A stretch of DNA of 64,000 nucleotides from Sulfurisoma sp. GTDB taxonomy: Bacteria > Pseudomonadota > Gammaproteobacteria > Burkholderiales > Rhodocyclaceae. The translations under genes were made by a program, and so were the position numbers. Shown piece after piece: positions 11,869 to 20,379 of this stretch (positions are counted from its first letter, which is position 1; the number at the start of each line of letters is the position of its first letter). The stretch spans positions 1 to 64,000 of the forward strand of contig JAUYFI010000030.1 of the NCBI GenBank assembly GCA_030691075.1, given 5' to 3'. A model generated the notes under the pieces. It was not told the DNA's origin and searched no databases. It worked only from the letters and a program-made list of their open reading frames with translations.

Positions 11869-12843
11869 ATGGAATTCTTCCGCATCAGAAAAGACATCCC
11901 CTTCATGCGCCATGCGCTGGTGTTCAACATCATTTCGTTGCTCACCTTCCTCGCCGCGGTGTTCTTCCTCGCCACCCGGGGCCTGCATTTCAGCATCGAG
12001 TTCACCGGCGGCACGCTACTCGAAGTGTCTTACGCGCAGGCGCCGGATCTCGAAAAAATCCGCAAGGCGCTGGAAGCCGACGGCTTCGCCGACCCGCAGG
12101 TGCAGAACTTCGGCTCCTCGCGCGATGTGCTGATCCGTGTGCCGCTGGCCAGGAACACCGAGTCGGCCAAGGTCGGCGAGCGCGTCATCGCGTCGCTGCA
12201 AAAAGTCGGCGCTGGCGACACGGCGACAAGCGCGGCGAACACGCCCAGCCTCAAGCGCGTCGAGTTCGTCGGCCCGCAAGTGGGCAAGGAACTGGCCGAG
12301 GACGGCGCGCTGGCGCTGCTGCTGGTCATCATCGGCATCGTCGTCTATCTGGCCTTCCGCTTCGAGTGGCGCTTCGCGGTATCGGCCATCATCGCCAACC
12401 TGCACGACGTCATCATCATCCTCGGCGTCTTCGCCCTGTTCCAGTGGGAGTTCTCGCTGCCGGTCCTCGCCGCGGTGTTGGCCGTGCTCGGCTATTCGGT
12501 GAACGAGTCGGTCATCGTCTTCGACCGGGTGCGCGAGACTTTCAAGAAGAAGCGCGGCCTCACCACGCCGGAAGTGCTCGACCACGCCATCACCAGCACC
12601 ATCTCGCGCACCATCATCACCCACGGCTGCACCCAAGCCATGGCGACCTCGATGCTGGTGTTCGGCGGCGCCGCATTGCATTACTTCGCGATGGCGCTGA
12701 CCATCGGCATCCTCTTCGGCATCTACTCCTCGGTGCTGGTCGCCAGCCCGCTGGTCATGTGGATGGGCGTCTCGCGCGAGCAGTTCATCAAGGCGAAGAA
12801 GGACAAGCCCGAGGGCGTGACCGATGACGGAGCGTGTGTGTAA
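11869..12843 (+). CDS. secF: Protein translocase subunit SecF
   Basis: 324 residues with six expected spans and motifs IEFTGGTLLEV, RVEFVGPQVGKEL, VYLAFRFEWRF and SVNESVIVFDRVRE. A copy of the dispersed repeat lies at about residues 111-120 ([14 protein letters not shown]) in the periplasmic loop just before the conserved FVGPQVG, which adds about nine residues. The reading frame is intact and the gene is essential, so the insertion must be tolerated. The gene overlaps the leader of the following cytochrome b gene. Confidence 0.97.
   Translation: MEFFRIRKDIPFMRHALVFNIISLLTFLAAVFFLATRGLHFSIEFTGGTLLEVSYAQAPDLEKIRKALEADGFADPQVQNFGSSRDVLIRVPLARNTESAKVGERVIASLQKVGAGDTATSAANTPSLKRVEFVGPQVGKELAEDGALALLLVIIGIVVYLAFRFEWRFAVSAIIANLHDVIIILGVFALFQWEFSLPVLAAVLAVLGYSVNESVIVFDRVRETFKKKRGLTTPEVLDHAITSTISRTIITHGCTQAMATSMLVFGGAALHYFAMALTIGILFGIYSSVLVASPLVMWMGVSREQFIKAKKDKPEGVTDDGACV
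12200..12227 (+). repeat. Dispersed short element, copy 4 (in secF)
   Basis: AAAAAGTCGGC then GCTGGCGACACGGCGAC, a perfect consensus copy. It encodes KVGAGDTAT in the periplasmic loop of SecF. It is nearly identical to the grpE copy, which argues for recent spread. Confidence 0.9.
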
Positions 12844-12845
12844 GC

Positions 12846-13568
12846 ATGTGTCTGGCTGTTCCCGGCGGCGCTGAATGGCAGAACCGCGTCCGCATCTGGG
12901 ACCTGCCGACGCGGGTCTTCCACTGGTCGCTGGTCGCGCTCGTGGCTGCCGCCTTCGTCAGCGGCACCATCGGCGGCAACGCCATGGTCTGGCACGGCCG
13001 CTTCGGCCTCGCCATCATCGGACTGCTCGCCTTCCGCATCGTCTGGGGCTTTGCCGGCTCGACCTACGCCCGCTTCACGCAGTTCGTGCGCGGCCCGGCG
13101 GCGATCCGCGCCACCCTGCGGGGAAACTGGCCGGGGCTCGGCCACAATCCGCTGGGCGCGCTGTCGGTGCTCGGGCTGCTGGCGGTCCTTGTCGCGCAAG
13201 TCGCCAGCGGCCTCTTCGGCAACGATGACATCGCCTTCAACGGTTATCTCTACAACCTGGTTTCCAAGGAAGCCAGCGACAAGCTGACCGCGCTGCACAA
13301 GCTGAACGCCTGGCTGGTCGGCGCGCTGATCGCGCTGCATCTGAGCGCCATCGCCTTCTACGTCCGGGTCAAGAAGGAAGACCTGCTGCGGCCGATGCTG
13401 CGCGGCTGGAAGGAGCGCGGCGATCAAAGCGAGGAATCGCTGGCCGGCGGCGGATTTGTCGCCTTCCTCGTCGCGCTGGCCATCGCCTTGGCGGCGGCCT
13501 GGTTCGCCACCGGCGCGTGGATTCCCGTGCCACCACCGCCCCCGCCTTCCGCCGCGCCTGCCTTTTGA
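12846..13568 (+). CDS. Cytochrome b561-type membrane protein
   Basis: About 240 residues with four main spans plus a C-terminal span. Motifs are WDLPTRVFHWSLVALVAAAF, VWHGRFGLAIIGLLAFRIVWG, GHNPLGALSVLGLL and LHKLNAWLVGALIALHLSAI. The conserved histidines in spans 1, 2 and 4 would hold two b haems, as in Ni-Fe hydrogenase-type and DHH-linked cytochrome b. No hydrogenase or cytochrome c partner is adjacent, so the electron donor is unknown. ATG 12846 is preferred to GTG 12834. Its stop TGA directly abuts the stop of the convergent TauE/SafE gene (TGATCA). Confidence 0.85.
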   Translation: MCLAVPGGAEWQNRVRIWDLPTRVFHWSLVALVAAAFVSGTIGGNAMVWHGRFGLAIIGLLAFRIVWGFAGSTYARFTQFVRGPAAIRATLRGNWPGLGHNPLGALSVLGLLAVLVAQVASGLFGNDDIAFNGYLYNLVSKEASDKLTALHKLNAWLVGALIALHLSAIAFYVRVKKEDLLRPMLRGWKERGDQSEESLAGGGFVAFLVALAIALAAAWFATGAWIPVPPPPPPSAAPAF

Positions 13569-14246
13569 TCAGGTAGCGGGAAAGGTTGCGGCGCGCCACA
13601 GCCCGACGCCGCCAAAGCCGAGCACCAGCAGGCCGGATGCCATGCGCACCGCGGGCGCCTGCGCAAAGCCGCGGAAGCGCGCAAACACGTAGCCTGCCAG
13701 CAGCAGGTTGGGCAGGGTGCCGAGGCCGAAGGCCAGCATCGCCGCCGCGCCCTTCACCGGCGAGCCGGTGGCCAGCGCCGACACCAGCGCGCTATACACC
13801 AGGCCGCACGGCAGCCAGCCCCAGAGGAAGCCCAGCGGCAAGGCCTGCGCCACGCCGCGTGCCGGCAGGAAACGGGAGGTCGCCGGCTGGAGGCGCCGCC
13901 AGATGCCCTGCCCCGCGCGCTCGACCCAGACCAGCGCACCCGTCATGCCGATGAGATACAGGCCCATGGCCACCAGCATCAGGTTGGCGAGGATATACAG
14001 CCCTTGCCGCAGCGGCAGCGTCGGCCCGGCCAGCAGGCTCAGGCTGCCCAGCGCGCCGGCCACGGCGCCCGCCGTGGCATAGCTGGCGATGCGGCCGACG
14101 TTGTAGCCGAGGTGCAGCGCCCAGCCGGGCTGGGTCCCCGGCTGCTGCATTGCCAGCGCGCCGACGATGCCGCCGCACATGCCGACGCAATGGCCGCCGC
14201 CGAGCAGGCCCACGATGAACAGCGACAGAAAAACGGAATCCGTCAA
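13569..14246 (-). CDS. TauE/SafE-family membrane protein with HCxGMCGG motif
   Basis: 225 residues and about six spans. The first span carries GGGHCVGMCGGIVGALAM, a Cys/His metal-site motif seen in the DsbD/UreH-like branch of this family that often accompanies cbb3 oxidase and hemN genes. Related proteins are thought to handle copper or reductant for cytochrome maturation; sulfite export is an alternative label. The start overlaps the hemN stop (ATGA), so the two are co-translated. This supports a role in haem-copper enzyme assembly. Confidence 0.75.
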   Translation of the reverse strand: MTDSVFLSLFIVGLLGGGHCVGMCGGIVGALAMQQPGTQPGWALHLGYNVGRIASYATAGAVAGALGSLSLLAGPTLPLRQGLYILANLMLVAMGLYLIGMTGALVWVERAGQGIWRRLQPATSRFLPARGVAQALPLGFLWGWLPCGLVYSALVSALATGSPVKGAAAMLAFGLGTLPNLLLAGYVFARFRGFAQAPAVRMASGLLVLGFGGVGLWRAATFPAT

Positions 14247-15637
14247 ATGACCTTGGAATACCGCGCGCGCTCACGGTCGGTGCGCAGGTAGCGGTCGAAG
14301 GCCATGGCAATGACGCGCACCAGCATGCGGCCCTTGGGCTCCACGGTAATCCACTGGCTGTCGATGGACAGCAGACCGGCCTGCTCCATCTCGCGCAACG
14401 CGGCGAGTTCCTCGGCAAAATACGACTTGAAGTCGATCAGGTGGGCGATCTCGACCGACTCGATCGACAGCTCGAAATGGCACATCAGTGCCTGGATGAT
14501 GGAGCGGCGCAGCAGGTCGTCGGCGGTCAGTTCGAGGCCGCGCATCACCGGCAGTTCGTTGCGATCGAGCGCGTCGTAGTACTCGTCGAGGGTGCGGTAA
14601 TTCTGGCAGTAGGTGGGGCCGACCTTGCCGATGGCGGAGACGCCGAAGGCAAGCAGGTCGGCCTCGGCATGGGTCGAATAGCCCTGGAAGTTGCGGTGCA
14701 GCCGGCCCTGGCGCTGCGCCACCGCGAGTTCATCGTCGGGCTTGGCGAAGTGGTCCATGCCGATGAAAACATAGCCGGCGTCGGTGAGGCGGCGGATGGC
14801 CAGTTGCAGGATCTGCAGCTTGGCGTCGGCCGAGGGCAGCTCGGATTCGTGGATGCGCCGTTGCGGCTTGGCCAGGCTCGGCAGGTGGGCGTAGTTGTAG
14901 ATCGACAGTCGGTCGGGCGAGAGCTTCAGCACCTCGTCCAGCGTGTGGTTGAAGCTGATGACGTTCTGCTTGGGCAGACCGTAGATCAGGTCGACCGAAA
15001 TGCCCTTGAAACCGAACTCGCGCGCCGAGTCGATCACCCGCTTGGTTTCGTCGAGGGTCTGGACGCGGTTCACCGCCTGCTGCACCGCCGGCTCGAAATC
15101 CTGCACGCCGACGCTCATGCGGTTGAAGCCGAGCTCGGCCAGCAACTTCACCGTTTCGTGGTCGACTTTCCTGGGATCCACTTCGATCGAGTATTCGCCG
15201 CCCGGTAGCAGCTTGAAGTGGCTGTTGATCAGCTCCATCAAGCGCTTCATCTCGTCGTGCGCGAGGAAGGTCGGCGTGCCGCCGCCCCAATGCAACTGGA
15301 TCACGTCGCGGTTGCCGTCGAGCGCCTCGGTCTGCATCGCGATTTCCTTGCCCAGGTACTTGATGTACTTGGCGGAACGACCGTGATCCTTGGTGATGAT
15401 CTTGTTGCAGGCGCAGTAGTAGCAGATGGTATTGCAGAAGGGGATGTGGACGTATAATGACAACGGTCGTCCGCTTCCGCCGACCGTGCGCCGACCCAGC
15501 CAACTGCGATAAGCAGCGGAGCCGAAGGCCTCGACGAAGCGATCCGCCGTCGGATAGGACGTATAGCGCGGGCCGTTGACGTCGAAGCGGCGGATGACTT
15601 GCGGATCGAAAACGAGTTCTTGGAAGTTGCTGGTCAT
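14243..15637 (-). CDS. hemN: Oxygen-independent coproporphyrinogen III oxidase
   Basis: Radical-SAM enzyme that makes protoporphyrinogen IX without oxygen. 464 residues. Markers are YTSYPTADRFVEAF near the start, the iron-sulfur motif HIPFCNTICYYCACNK (CxxxCxxC), WGGGTPTFL, EVDPRK, GVQDFEPAVQQAVNR and DLIYGLPKQ. The gene is divergent from fnr and has an FNR-type palindrome about 72 bases before its start. It forms an operon with the TauE/SafE gene. Confidence 0.98.
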   Translation of the reverse strand: MTSNFQELVFDPQVIRRFDVNGPRYTSYPTADRFVEAFGSAAYRSWLGRRTVGGSGRPLSLYVHIPFCNTICYYCACNKIITKDHGRSAKYIKYLGKEIAMQTEALDGNRDVIQLHWGGGTPTFLAHDEMKRLMELINSHFKLLPGGEYSIEVDPRKVDHETVKLLAELGFNRMSVGVQDFEPAVQQAVNRVQTLDETKRVIDSAREFGFKGISVDLIYGLPKQNVISFNHTLDEVLKLSPDRLSIYNYAHLPSLAKPQRRIHESELPSADAKLQILQLAIRRLTDAGYVFIGMDHFAKPDDELAVAQRQGRLHRNFQGYSTHAEADLLAFGVSAIGKVGPTYCQNYRTLDEYYDALDRNELPVMRGLELTADDLLRRSIIQALMCHFELSIESVEIAHLIDFKSYFAEELAALREMEQAGLLSIDSQWITVEPKGRMLVRVIAMAFDRYLRTDRERARYSKVI

Positions 15638-15708
15638 CCATTCAACCTTGACGGGCTGCGCCGCCTTTTGTCAGGTGGCAACGATGCCGGAAGCACGGGG
15701 ATGTAGCG

Positions 15709-15722
15709 TTGACACAGATCAA
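15709..15722. promoter_or_regulatory. FNR-type box before hemN / at fnr start
   Basis: TTGACACAGATCAA matches TTGAT-N4-ATCAA with one change. Its centre is 78 bases from the hemN start, leaving room for a class II (-41.5) promoter reading left. It also covers the presumed TTG start of fnr, so it may autoregulate that gene. Confidence 0.7.
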
Positions 15723-16512
15723 ACGCCTTTCTGAATGCGCGCCGAGCGAAGATCTCGGCAATGTCGTGCCGCTCACGGTGCATTCGCTCAAGGCTGCCTG
15801 CTCGCAGTGCAATCTGCAGGAGCTTTGTCTGCCGCTCGGCCTGTCCGAAGCCGAAATCAAGCGTCTCGACTCGCTGGTCTCCACGCGCCGCAAGGTCAAG
15901 CGCGGCCATCATCTCTATCGCACCGGCGCCGCTTTCGAGGCCCTCTACGCCATCAAGACCGGCTTCTTCAAGACCGACGTGCTGATGGAAGACGGCCGCG
16001 ACCAGGTCACCGGATTCCAGATGGCCGGCGAAATTCTCGGCATGGACGGCATCAGCCTCGAGTCGCACACCTGCAACGCCGTCGCGCTCGAGGACAGCGA
16101 GGTCTGCGTGATTCCCTTCGCCCAGCTCGAGCAACTGTCGAGCGAGATGCGCACCCTGCAACATCATTTCCACAAGGTGATGAGCCGCGAGATCGTGCGC
16201 GACCAGAGCGTCATGATGCTGCTCGGCACCATGCGCGCCGAGGAACGGCTGGCGGCCTTCCTGCTGAATTTCTCGCAGCGTTTCACCGCGCGCGGCTACT
16301 CGGCCGCCGAATTCCACCTGCGCATGACGCGCGAGGAAATCGGCTCCTATCTCGGCCTCAAGCTCGAAACCGTGAGCCGCGCCTTCTCGCGCTTCCAGGA
16401 GGACGGCTTCATCGTCGTGCAGCAAAAGCACATCCGCATCCTCGACATCGATGCGCTCAAGAGCCTGCTGACGCACGCGCCAATGCCGGCTCCGTTCACC
16501 TCACGCGGCTAG
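15709..16512 (+). CDS. fnr: FNR-type oxygen-sensing transcription regulator
   Basis: 267 residues with the N-terminal cluster motif CSQCNLQELC, a fourth cysteine in SHTCNAVALE, a cyclic-nucleotide-like beta roll, the dimer helix and the DNA-recognition helix ETVSRAFSRFQEDG (E-SR pattern for TTGAT). These mark a [4Fe-4S] FNR that becomes active without oxygen. The start is uncertain. TTG 15709 has GGGGA at good spacing but lies in the FNR box; GTG 15766 would give a shorter, family-like NVVPLTVHSLKAAC start. The 3' end overlaps sirB2 by 12 bases. Confidence 0.92.
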   Translation: MTQIKRLSECAPSEDLGNVVPLTVHSLKAACSQCNLQELCLPLGLSEAEIKRLDSLVSTRRKVKRGHHLYRTGAAFEALYAIKTGFFKTDVLMEDGRDQVTGFQMAGEILGMDGISLESHTCNAVALEDSEVCVIPFAQLEQLSSEMRTLQHHFHKVMSREIVRDQSVMMLLGTMRAEERLAAFLLNFSQRFTARGYSAAEFHLRMTREEIGSYLGLKLETVSRAFSRFQEDGFIVVQQKHIRILDIDALKSLLTHAPMPAPFTSRG

Positions 16513-16899
16513 CCAGACCAGGATGCCACGTGCATCCTTGGTCAGCGCCACCGACACCACATAGCCGAACATGGCGATGGCAGCCAGCCAGGCCGTCGCA
16601 CGCTGTGCGCGAGTGCGCCCCGCCTTCAGCGCCACCGATCCCAGCACGATGTAGGCCATCAGCCCGAATACCTTGGCGGTCAGCCAGGCATCGACGAAGG
16701 GGTAATGGTCGGTGAGTACAGTCAGTGCCAGCGCCGACAGCAGCAGCAGCGTGTCGTTCACGTGCGGCGCGATGCGCAGCCAGCGGGCATGGCGCAGCGG
16801 CGAGTCGGCCAGCATCAGCGCGCCGCGCAGCACGAAGCCGCCGATGCTGAGCACCACGCAGGTGACGTGAAAGTGCTTGACGGCGGAATACCAGTGCAT
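16501..16899 (-). CDS. SirB2-family membrane protein
   Basis: 132 residues and four spans. The start MHWYSAVKHFHVTCVVLSIG and the central RIAPHVNDTLLLLSALAL with DAWLTAKVFGLMAYIVLGSVAL fit the SirB2 family. The function is unknown; conserved histidines in the spans hint at haem or metal binding. It lies just downstream of nnrS on the same strand (6-base gap), so it is probably part of the nitrosative-stress unit. Confidence 0.8.
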   Translation of the reverse strand: MHWYSAVKHFHVTCVVLSIGGFVLRGALMLADSPLRHARWLRIAPHVNDTLLLLSALALTVLTDHYPFVDAWLTAKVFGLMAYIVLGSVALKAGRTRAQRATAWLAAIAMFGYVVSVALTKDARGILVWLAA

Positions 16900-16905
16900 C
16901 AGGGG

Positions 16906-18120
16906 TTAGCCCGGCCTGCCGTCGGCGCGCGGGCGCCAGAATCGCGGCGCATGGCGCCATGACCATGCGCCAAACGCGCCCAGCCACAGCAGCGCGGCCG
17001 GCAGCGACAGCCACGCCATGGCCGGGGCCAGTTCGGCCAGCACGCGCAGCAGCGCGGCCGCCTGCATCGTCAGGAAGGCGGGCCACATCACGCCGTCATC
17101 GCGCACCGGCAGGCCCGAATGGCCGAGCGTGACGCGCGTCGTCATGCCGATCAGCATCGAGGCGAAGAAGCCGAGCGTCAACGCATGCAGCGGCGCCAGA
17201 CCCAGGATCGGCCGGCCGGCCAGGCTCATCAGGCTCGCGGCGGCAAACAGCATGAAGGCCAGCGCAACCCAGGCAAAGGCAACATGCAGCACCGCGACCA
17301 TGCGCTCGGCGAGGCTCGCGCGCAAGCGCCAGCGCAGCGTCAGGTGCAGCGCCACGGCCGCGGCCGGCAAATCGGCCAGCCAGGTCCACGCCGGCAGTTC
17401 GAGCCACGACAGCACCCCATGCAACAGACTCGCCGCCACCAGCAGCCGCAGTGTCCAGTCGGCGCGATAGACGACGTAGTTTGGAATGGCGCCGCTGCTG
17501 AAGAAGGGCAGCATGCGGTGGGCGACAGTGACGAATATCGGCAACAGCACGCCCCACAGACCAAGCTCGATGCCCAGCCGCGCCCAGCGCGCGTCAAAGC
17601 CGAGCGCGAAGGCGGCGAATGCCGCCATGCCGCCGATGCCCAGCGCGACGCTCGTCGCGACGATGCGAATATGCAGGCGCTCGCGATCGGGCCGGTTGCC
17701 GACCTGCCACAGCCAGACCAGGGCGATGCCCCAGCCGGCCATCGCCAGCACCAAGCCAGCCGGCAGCAACACCGCCAACGCCGGGGACAACCAGATCAGG
17801 AGCCAGCCCGCGGCCATGAACAGGAAGGCCGGCACGAAGACGCGCGGCGGCGTGTCCGGCGCGCCCTGCCAGCGCGGTCCCGCCGTCAGGATGAAACCGA
17901 AAATGAAAAATGGAAAAACGCCGTAAAGCATCAGCAGCGCATGCCACCATGGCGCCGGCAGGGGCCAGTGCGGCACCGGCAGGAGCCACCACGGGCCGAG
18001 CAGCCGCGCCGCCAGGTCGGCAGCCCAGAGCAGCATGGCGACGAGTGCCTGCATGCTGCCGCCGAGGAACATCACGCGGTGCGGCGCGGCGAAAAACGGA
18101 ATCGGCGCGCGCAGGCTCAA
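16906..18120 (-). CDS. nnrS: NnrS-family haem-copper membrane protein
   Basis: 404 residues with about twelve spans. Family features are FRPFFLLAA-type replacement FFAAPHRVMFLGGSMQAL, WHALLMLYGVFPFFIFGFIL, TVAHRMLPFFSSG and LHALTLGFFASMLIGMTTRVTLGHSG. NnrS proteins protect against NO-derived iron-nitrosyl damage and usually follow NnrR/DNR control. The frame starts at TTG 18120 with GGAGTGAG just upstream; a shorter ATG start (MFLGGSMQ) is possible. It is divergent from the DNR-type regulator with only 53 bases between them. Confidence 0.88.
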   Translation of the reverse strand: MSLRAPIPFFAAPHRVMFLGGSMQALVAMLLWAADLAARLLGPWWLLPVPHWPLPAPWWHALLMLYGVFPFFIFGFILTAGPRWQGAPDTPPRVFVPAFLFMAAGWLLIWLSPALAVLLPAGLVLAMAGWGIALVWLWQVGNRPDRERLHIRIVATSVALGIGGMAAFAAFALGFDARWARLGIELGLWGVLLPIFVTVAHRMLPFFSSGAIPNYVVYRADWTLRLLVAASLLHGVLSWLELPAWTWLADLPAAAVALHLTLRWRLRASLAERMVAVLHVAFAWVALAFMLFAAASLMSLAGRPILGLAPLHALTLGFFASMLIGMTTRVTLGHSGLPVRDDGVMWPAFLTMQAAALLRVLAELAPAMAWLSLPAALLWLGAFGAWSWRHAPRFWRPRADGRPG

Positions 18121-18173
18121 GGCTCACTCCCGCAAGAAAGCATGGTATTTTCTGCCCGCACACCGAGGGAACC

Positions 18174-18875
18174 ATGCAGACCAAACAGGAAAAACTCGAT
18201 ATCCCGGCGCTGCTTTCGCGCCTGCCGCTGTTCCAGGAGCTCACCCCCGAGCAGATTGCGCCGATCGCGGCCGGCACGCGGGAAAAGCGCCTCGTCAAGG
18301 GCGAGATGCAGTTTCAGAAGGGCGACCAGCCCAAGGGCTTTTTCATCATTGTCTATGGCCAGATGAAGCTGGCCTTTCCCTCCGCCAGCGGCAACGAAAA
18401 GGTGGTCGAGATCCTCGGGCCGCGCCAGAGTTTCGGCGAGGCGGTGATGTTCATGGACCGACCCTACCCCATTTTCGCCGAGGCACTGGTCGACACCCTT
18501 CTGCTCCACGTATCGATGCAGGCCGTCTTCGAACTGCTCGGCGCCGACCCCACGTTCGCGCGGCGCATGCTCGCCGGCATGGCGACGCGCCTGCATTCGC
18601 TGATCAACGACGTCGAGTCCTACTCGCTGCGCTCCTCGGCGCAGCGCGTGATCGGCTACCTCCTGCAGCATTGCCCGCAGCAGGGAGAGGAATGCGAAGG
18701 GGCGCTGGAGATATCGCTGCCGACGTCGAAGCAGGTGATCGCGTCGCGCCTCAACCTCACGCCCGAAACGCTGTCGCGCATTTTTCACGAGTTGTCCGAG
18801 GCCGGACTGATCACGGTGCAGGGCAAGGTCATCAAGGCGCATGACATGCGTCGGCTGCGCGAATACGATCTCTGA
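18174..18875 (+). CDS. DNR-type Crp/Fnr regulator without cluster cysteines
   Basis: 233 residues with a cyclic-nucleotide-like sensor domain (QKGDQPKGFFIIVYGQMKLA), a dimer helix and a winged helix with SKQVIASRLNLTPETLSRIFHELSEAGLI. There is no N-terminal Cys cluster, as in DNR/NnrR proteins that sense NO through haem. ATG 18174 follows GAGGGA. Its neighbours (nnrS, hemerythrin, cytochrome-oxidase-like membrane protein) fit control of the NO response. Its 3' end overlaps the convergent membrane-protein gene by 44 bases. Confidence 0.9.
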   Translation: MQTKQEKLDIPALLSRLPLFQELTPEQIAPIAAGTREKRLVKGEMQFQKGDQPKGFFIIVYGQMKLAFPSASGNEKVVEILGPRQSFGEAVMFMDRPYPIFAEALVDTLLLHVSMQAVFELLGADPTFARRMLAGMATRLHSLINDVESYSLRSSAQRVIGYLLQHCPQQGEECEGALEISLPTSKQVIASRLNLTPETLSRIFHELSEAGLITVQGKVIKAHDMRRLREYDL

Positions 18876-20133
18876 AGTCGAGATAGACCCGCACGCCCGA
18901 AAGCAGGTTCCACTCCAGCCAGGCGCAGGACGCCGCGAACAGCAGCCCCGCGACGGAGGTCAGCGGCGGCCATGCCACCGCCACCAGCAGCGCCGCCAGC
19001 GCGGCGAAATGCAGCCGCATCTGGCCGACCATGGCGCGCTCGGGAATCATCTGCTTCATGTTTGGCGGCAGCACCGTGAGCCCGCCCAGCCGCTGCAGGT
19101 GCAACCAGTTGAGGAAGGGCACGATCTTGTAGAGCATGCCGGTGATCACCGACACGAACAGCCCGACGAGGGCCAGCATGCCGATCAGCAGCGCACCGCG
19201 CTGCGAGCCGGCAAAAGTCGGCGCCAGCGCCACGGCGATGCCGGCGGCAACGATGGCGAGCAGGCTGGCCATGCCGCCGCGGAAGAACGTCAGAGTCACG
19301 TCGGGTACCCGGCGCCGGCGCCGGGCCTGCAGCCGCAGCGTCACTGCAGCGAAAGTGCCGGCCAGCAGCAGTCCGGCCAGCAGCACCCATGAGTACGCCT
19401 CCGATGCCGGCCTCAGCAACTGGGTGGCCCAGACCAGCAGCACCGCCAGCAGGCCCCACGGCAGCAGTCGCCCCAGCCAGACCGGGTAGGGCGGCGTCAG
19501 TTGGAACATCGGCACCACGTAGTACGACACGCCGGACAGCAGCAGCAGGGACCAGCCGCCAAGGCCCCAGGCCGCGTGCACGTGCGTGACCTCGATCAGC
19601 GATACGCCGTAGCTGCCGCGCAGACCCTGGGCCAGCGTAAAGCCGAGCCCGTAGGTGACCACCAGCGCAAGCACCGCGACGCGCAGCGCGACGATGGTCG
19701 CGCTTTGTACCGGCGCGCGAAAAAGCGCGAAGCCGACGACCGCGACATAACCGCTCAGCGCCGCGACGATAAGGCCGGCGCCGGCGACGAACGCAGACCC
19801 GGGGACGGCCAGAAAACCCGACACCAGCAGCACGACCCCGACAATCAGGGCGGGGTGGACCACGCCGGCGACCAGACTCGGCCGCCAGATGTTGCCGCCA
19901 GCCGCCACCGGAATAAACTGCAGCAGCGCGCCGCACATCGCCTGCAGCATGAAACCGGCGACCATCAGGTGCGTCAACGCCAGCGCCTCGCCGGTCCAGC
20001 GCGACCCCAGCGCGTCCGCCCCGGTCAAGGCCAGCAGCAACCCGGCCGCGATGCCGAACAGCGGCGCGGTCAGAAAGAAGCGGTAAGGCACCGAAATCGG
20101 CGGCGCCTGCTCGAACGACATGTTGGGGTGCAT
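18832..20133 (-). CDS. Polytopic membrane protein resembling haem-copper oxidase subunit I
   Basis: 433 residues and about twelve hydrophobic spans. Notable blocks are LTHLMVAGFMLQAMCGALLQ, EVTHVHAAWGLGGWSLLLLS, GVSYYVVPMFQLTPPYP and KIVPFLNWLHLQRLGGL. The spaced histidines recall NorB/CcoN-like proteins, and genes like this often sit beside dnr and nnrS. No catalytic claim is justified. Residues about 298-307 (VALAPTFAG) come from an antisense copy of the dispersed repeat at a span edge. Start MHPNMSF; a second Met at residue 5 is possible. Confidence 0.7.
   Translation of the reverse strand: MHPNMSFEQAPPISVPYRFFLTAPLFGIAAGLLLALTGADALGSRWTGEALALTHLMVAGFMLQAMCGALLQFIPVAAGGNIWRPSLVAGVVHPALIVGVVLLVSGFLAVPGSAFVAGAGLIVAALSGYVAVVGFALFRAPVQSATIVALRVAVLALVVTYGLGFTLAQGLRGSYGVSLIEVTHVHAAWGLGGWSLLLLSGVSYYVVPMFQLTPPYPVWLGRLLPWGLLAVLLVWATQLLRPASEAYSWVLLAGLLLAGTFAAVTLRLQARRRRRVPDVTLTFFRGGMASLLAIVAAGIAVALAPTFAGSQRGALLIGMLALVGLFVSVITGMLYKIVPFLNWLHLQRLGGLTVLPPNMKQMIPERAMVGQMRLHFAALAALLVAVAWPPLTSVAGLLFAASCAWLEWNLLSGVRVYLDFRDRIRAADACHAP
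19213..19239 (+). repeat. Dispersed short element, copy 5 (antisense in membrane protein)
   Basis: AAAAGTCGGC then GCCAGCGCCACGGCGAT, three differences from the consensus. Read on the gene strand it gives ALAPTF. Confidence 0.65.
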
Positions 20134-20157
20134 GGGGGGCGCTGCCCAGACCTCGCC

Positions 20158-20379
20158 TCAAGCCTTGCGGATATGAATCTCGGTGGTTCCGTCCGCCTGC
20201 ATCGACTCGGTCCAGGCATAGCCGTTGCGGCGCAGGATCTGGTAGAGCGGATGCGGCTGGCAGTACAGCAACAGGACGATCTCGCCGTCCGGCGGCAGCG
20301 TATCGAGCGCCGCCAGGGTCAACTCCAGCGGCTCCGGCGGCTGCATGTCGCGGCCGTCGATCACGCGCTGACTGGACAC
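20158..20379 (-). CDS. DUF2249-type small protein
   Basis: About 73 residues. It fits DUF2249/SirA-like proteins: VIDGRDMQPPEPLELTLAAL, LPPDGEIVLLLYCQPHPLYQ, then YAWTESMQADGTTEIHIRKA. These are common in denitrification clusters with hemerythrins and are of unknown function. I chose GTG 20379, which overlaps the end of the hemerythrin gene and has GGAGGAGG directly upstream. The longer upstream frame has no conserved residues. Confidence 0.75.
   Translation of the reverse strand: MSSQRVIDGRDMQPPEPLELTLAALDTLPPDGEIVLLLYCQPHPLYQILRRNGYAWTESMQADGTTEIHIRKA

Noticed and set aside
12846..13568. Hydrogenase cytochrome b subunit
   Set aside because: The fold fits, but no hydrogenase genes are present, so only a general cytochrome b call is made.
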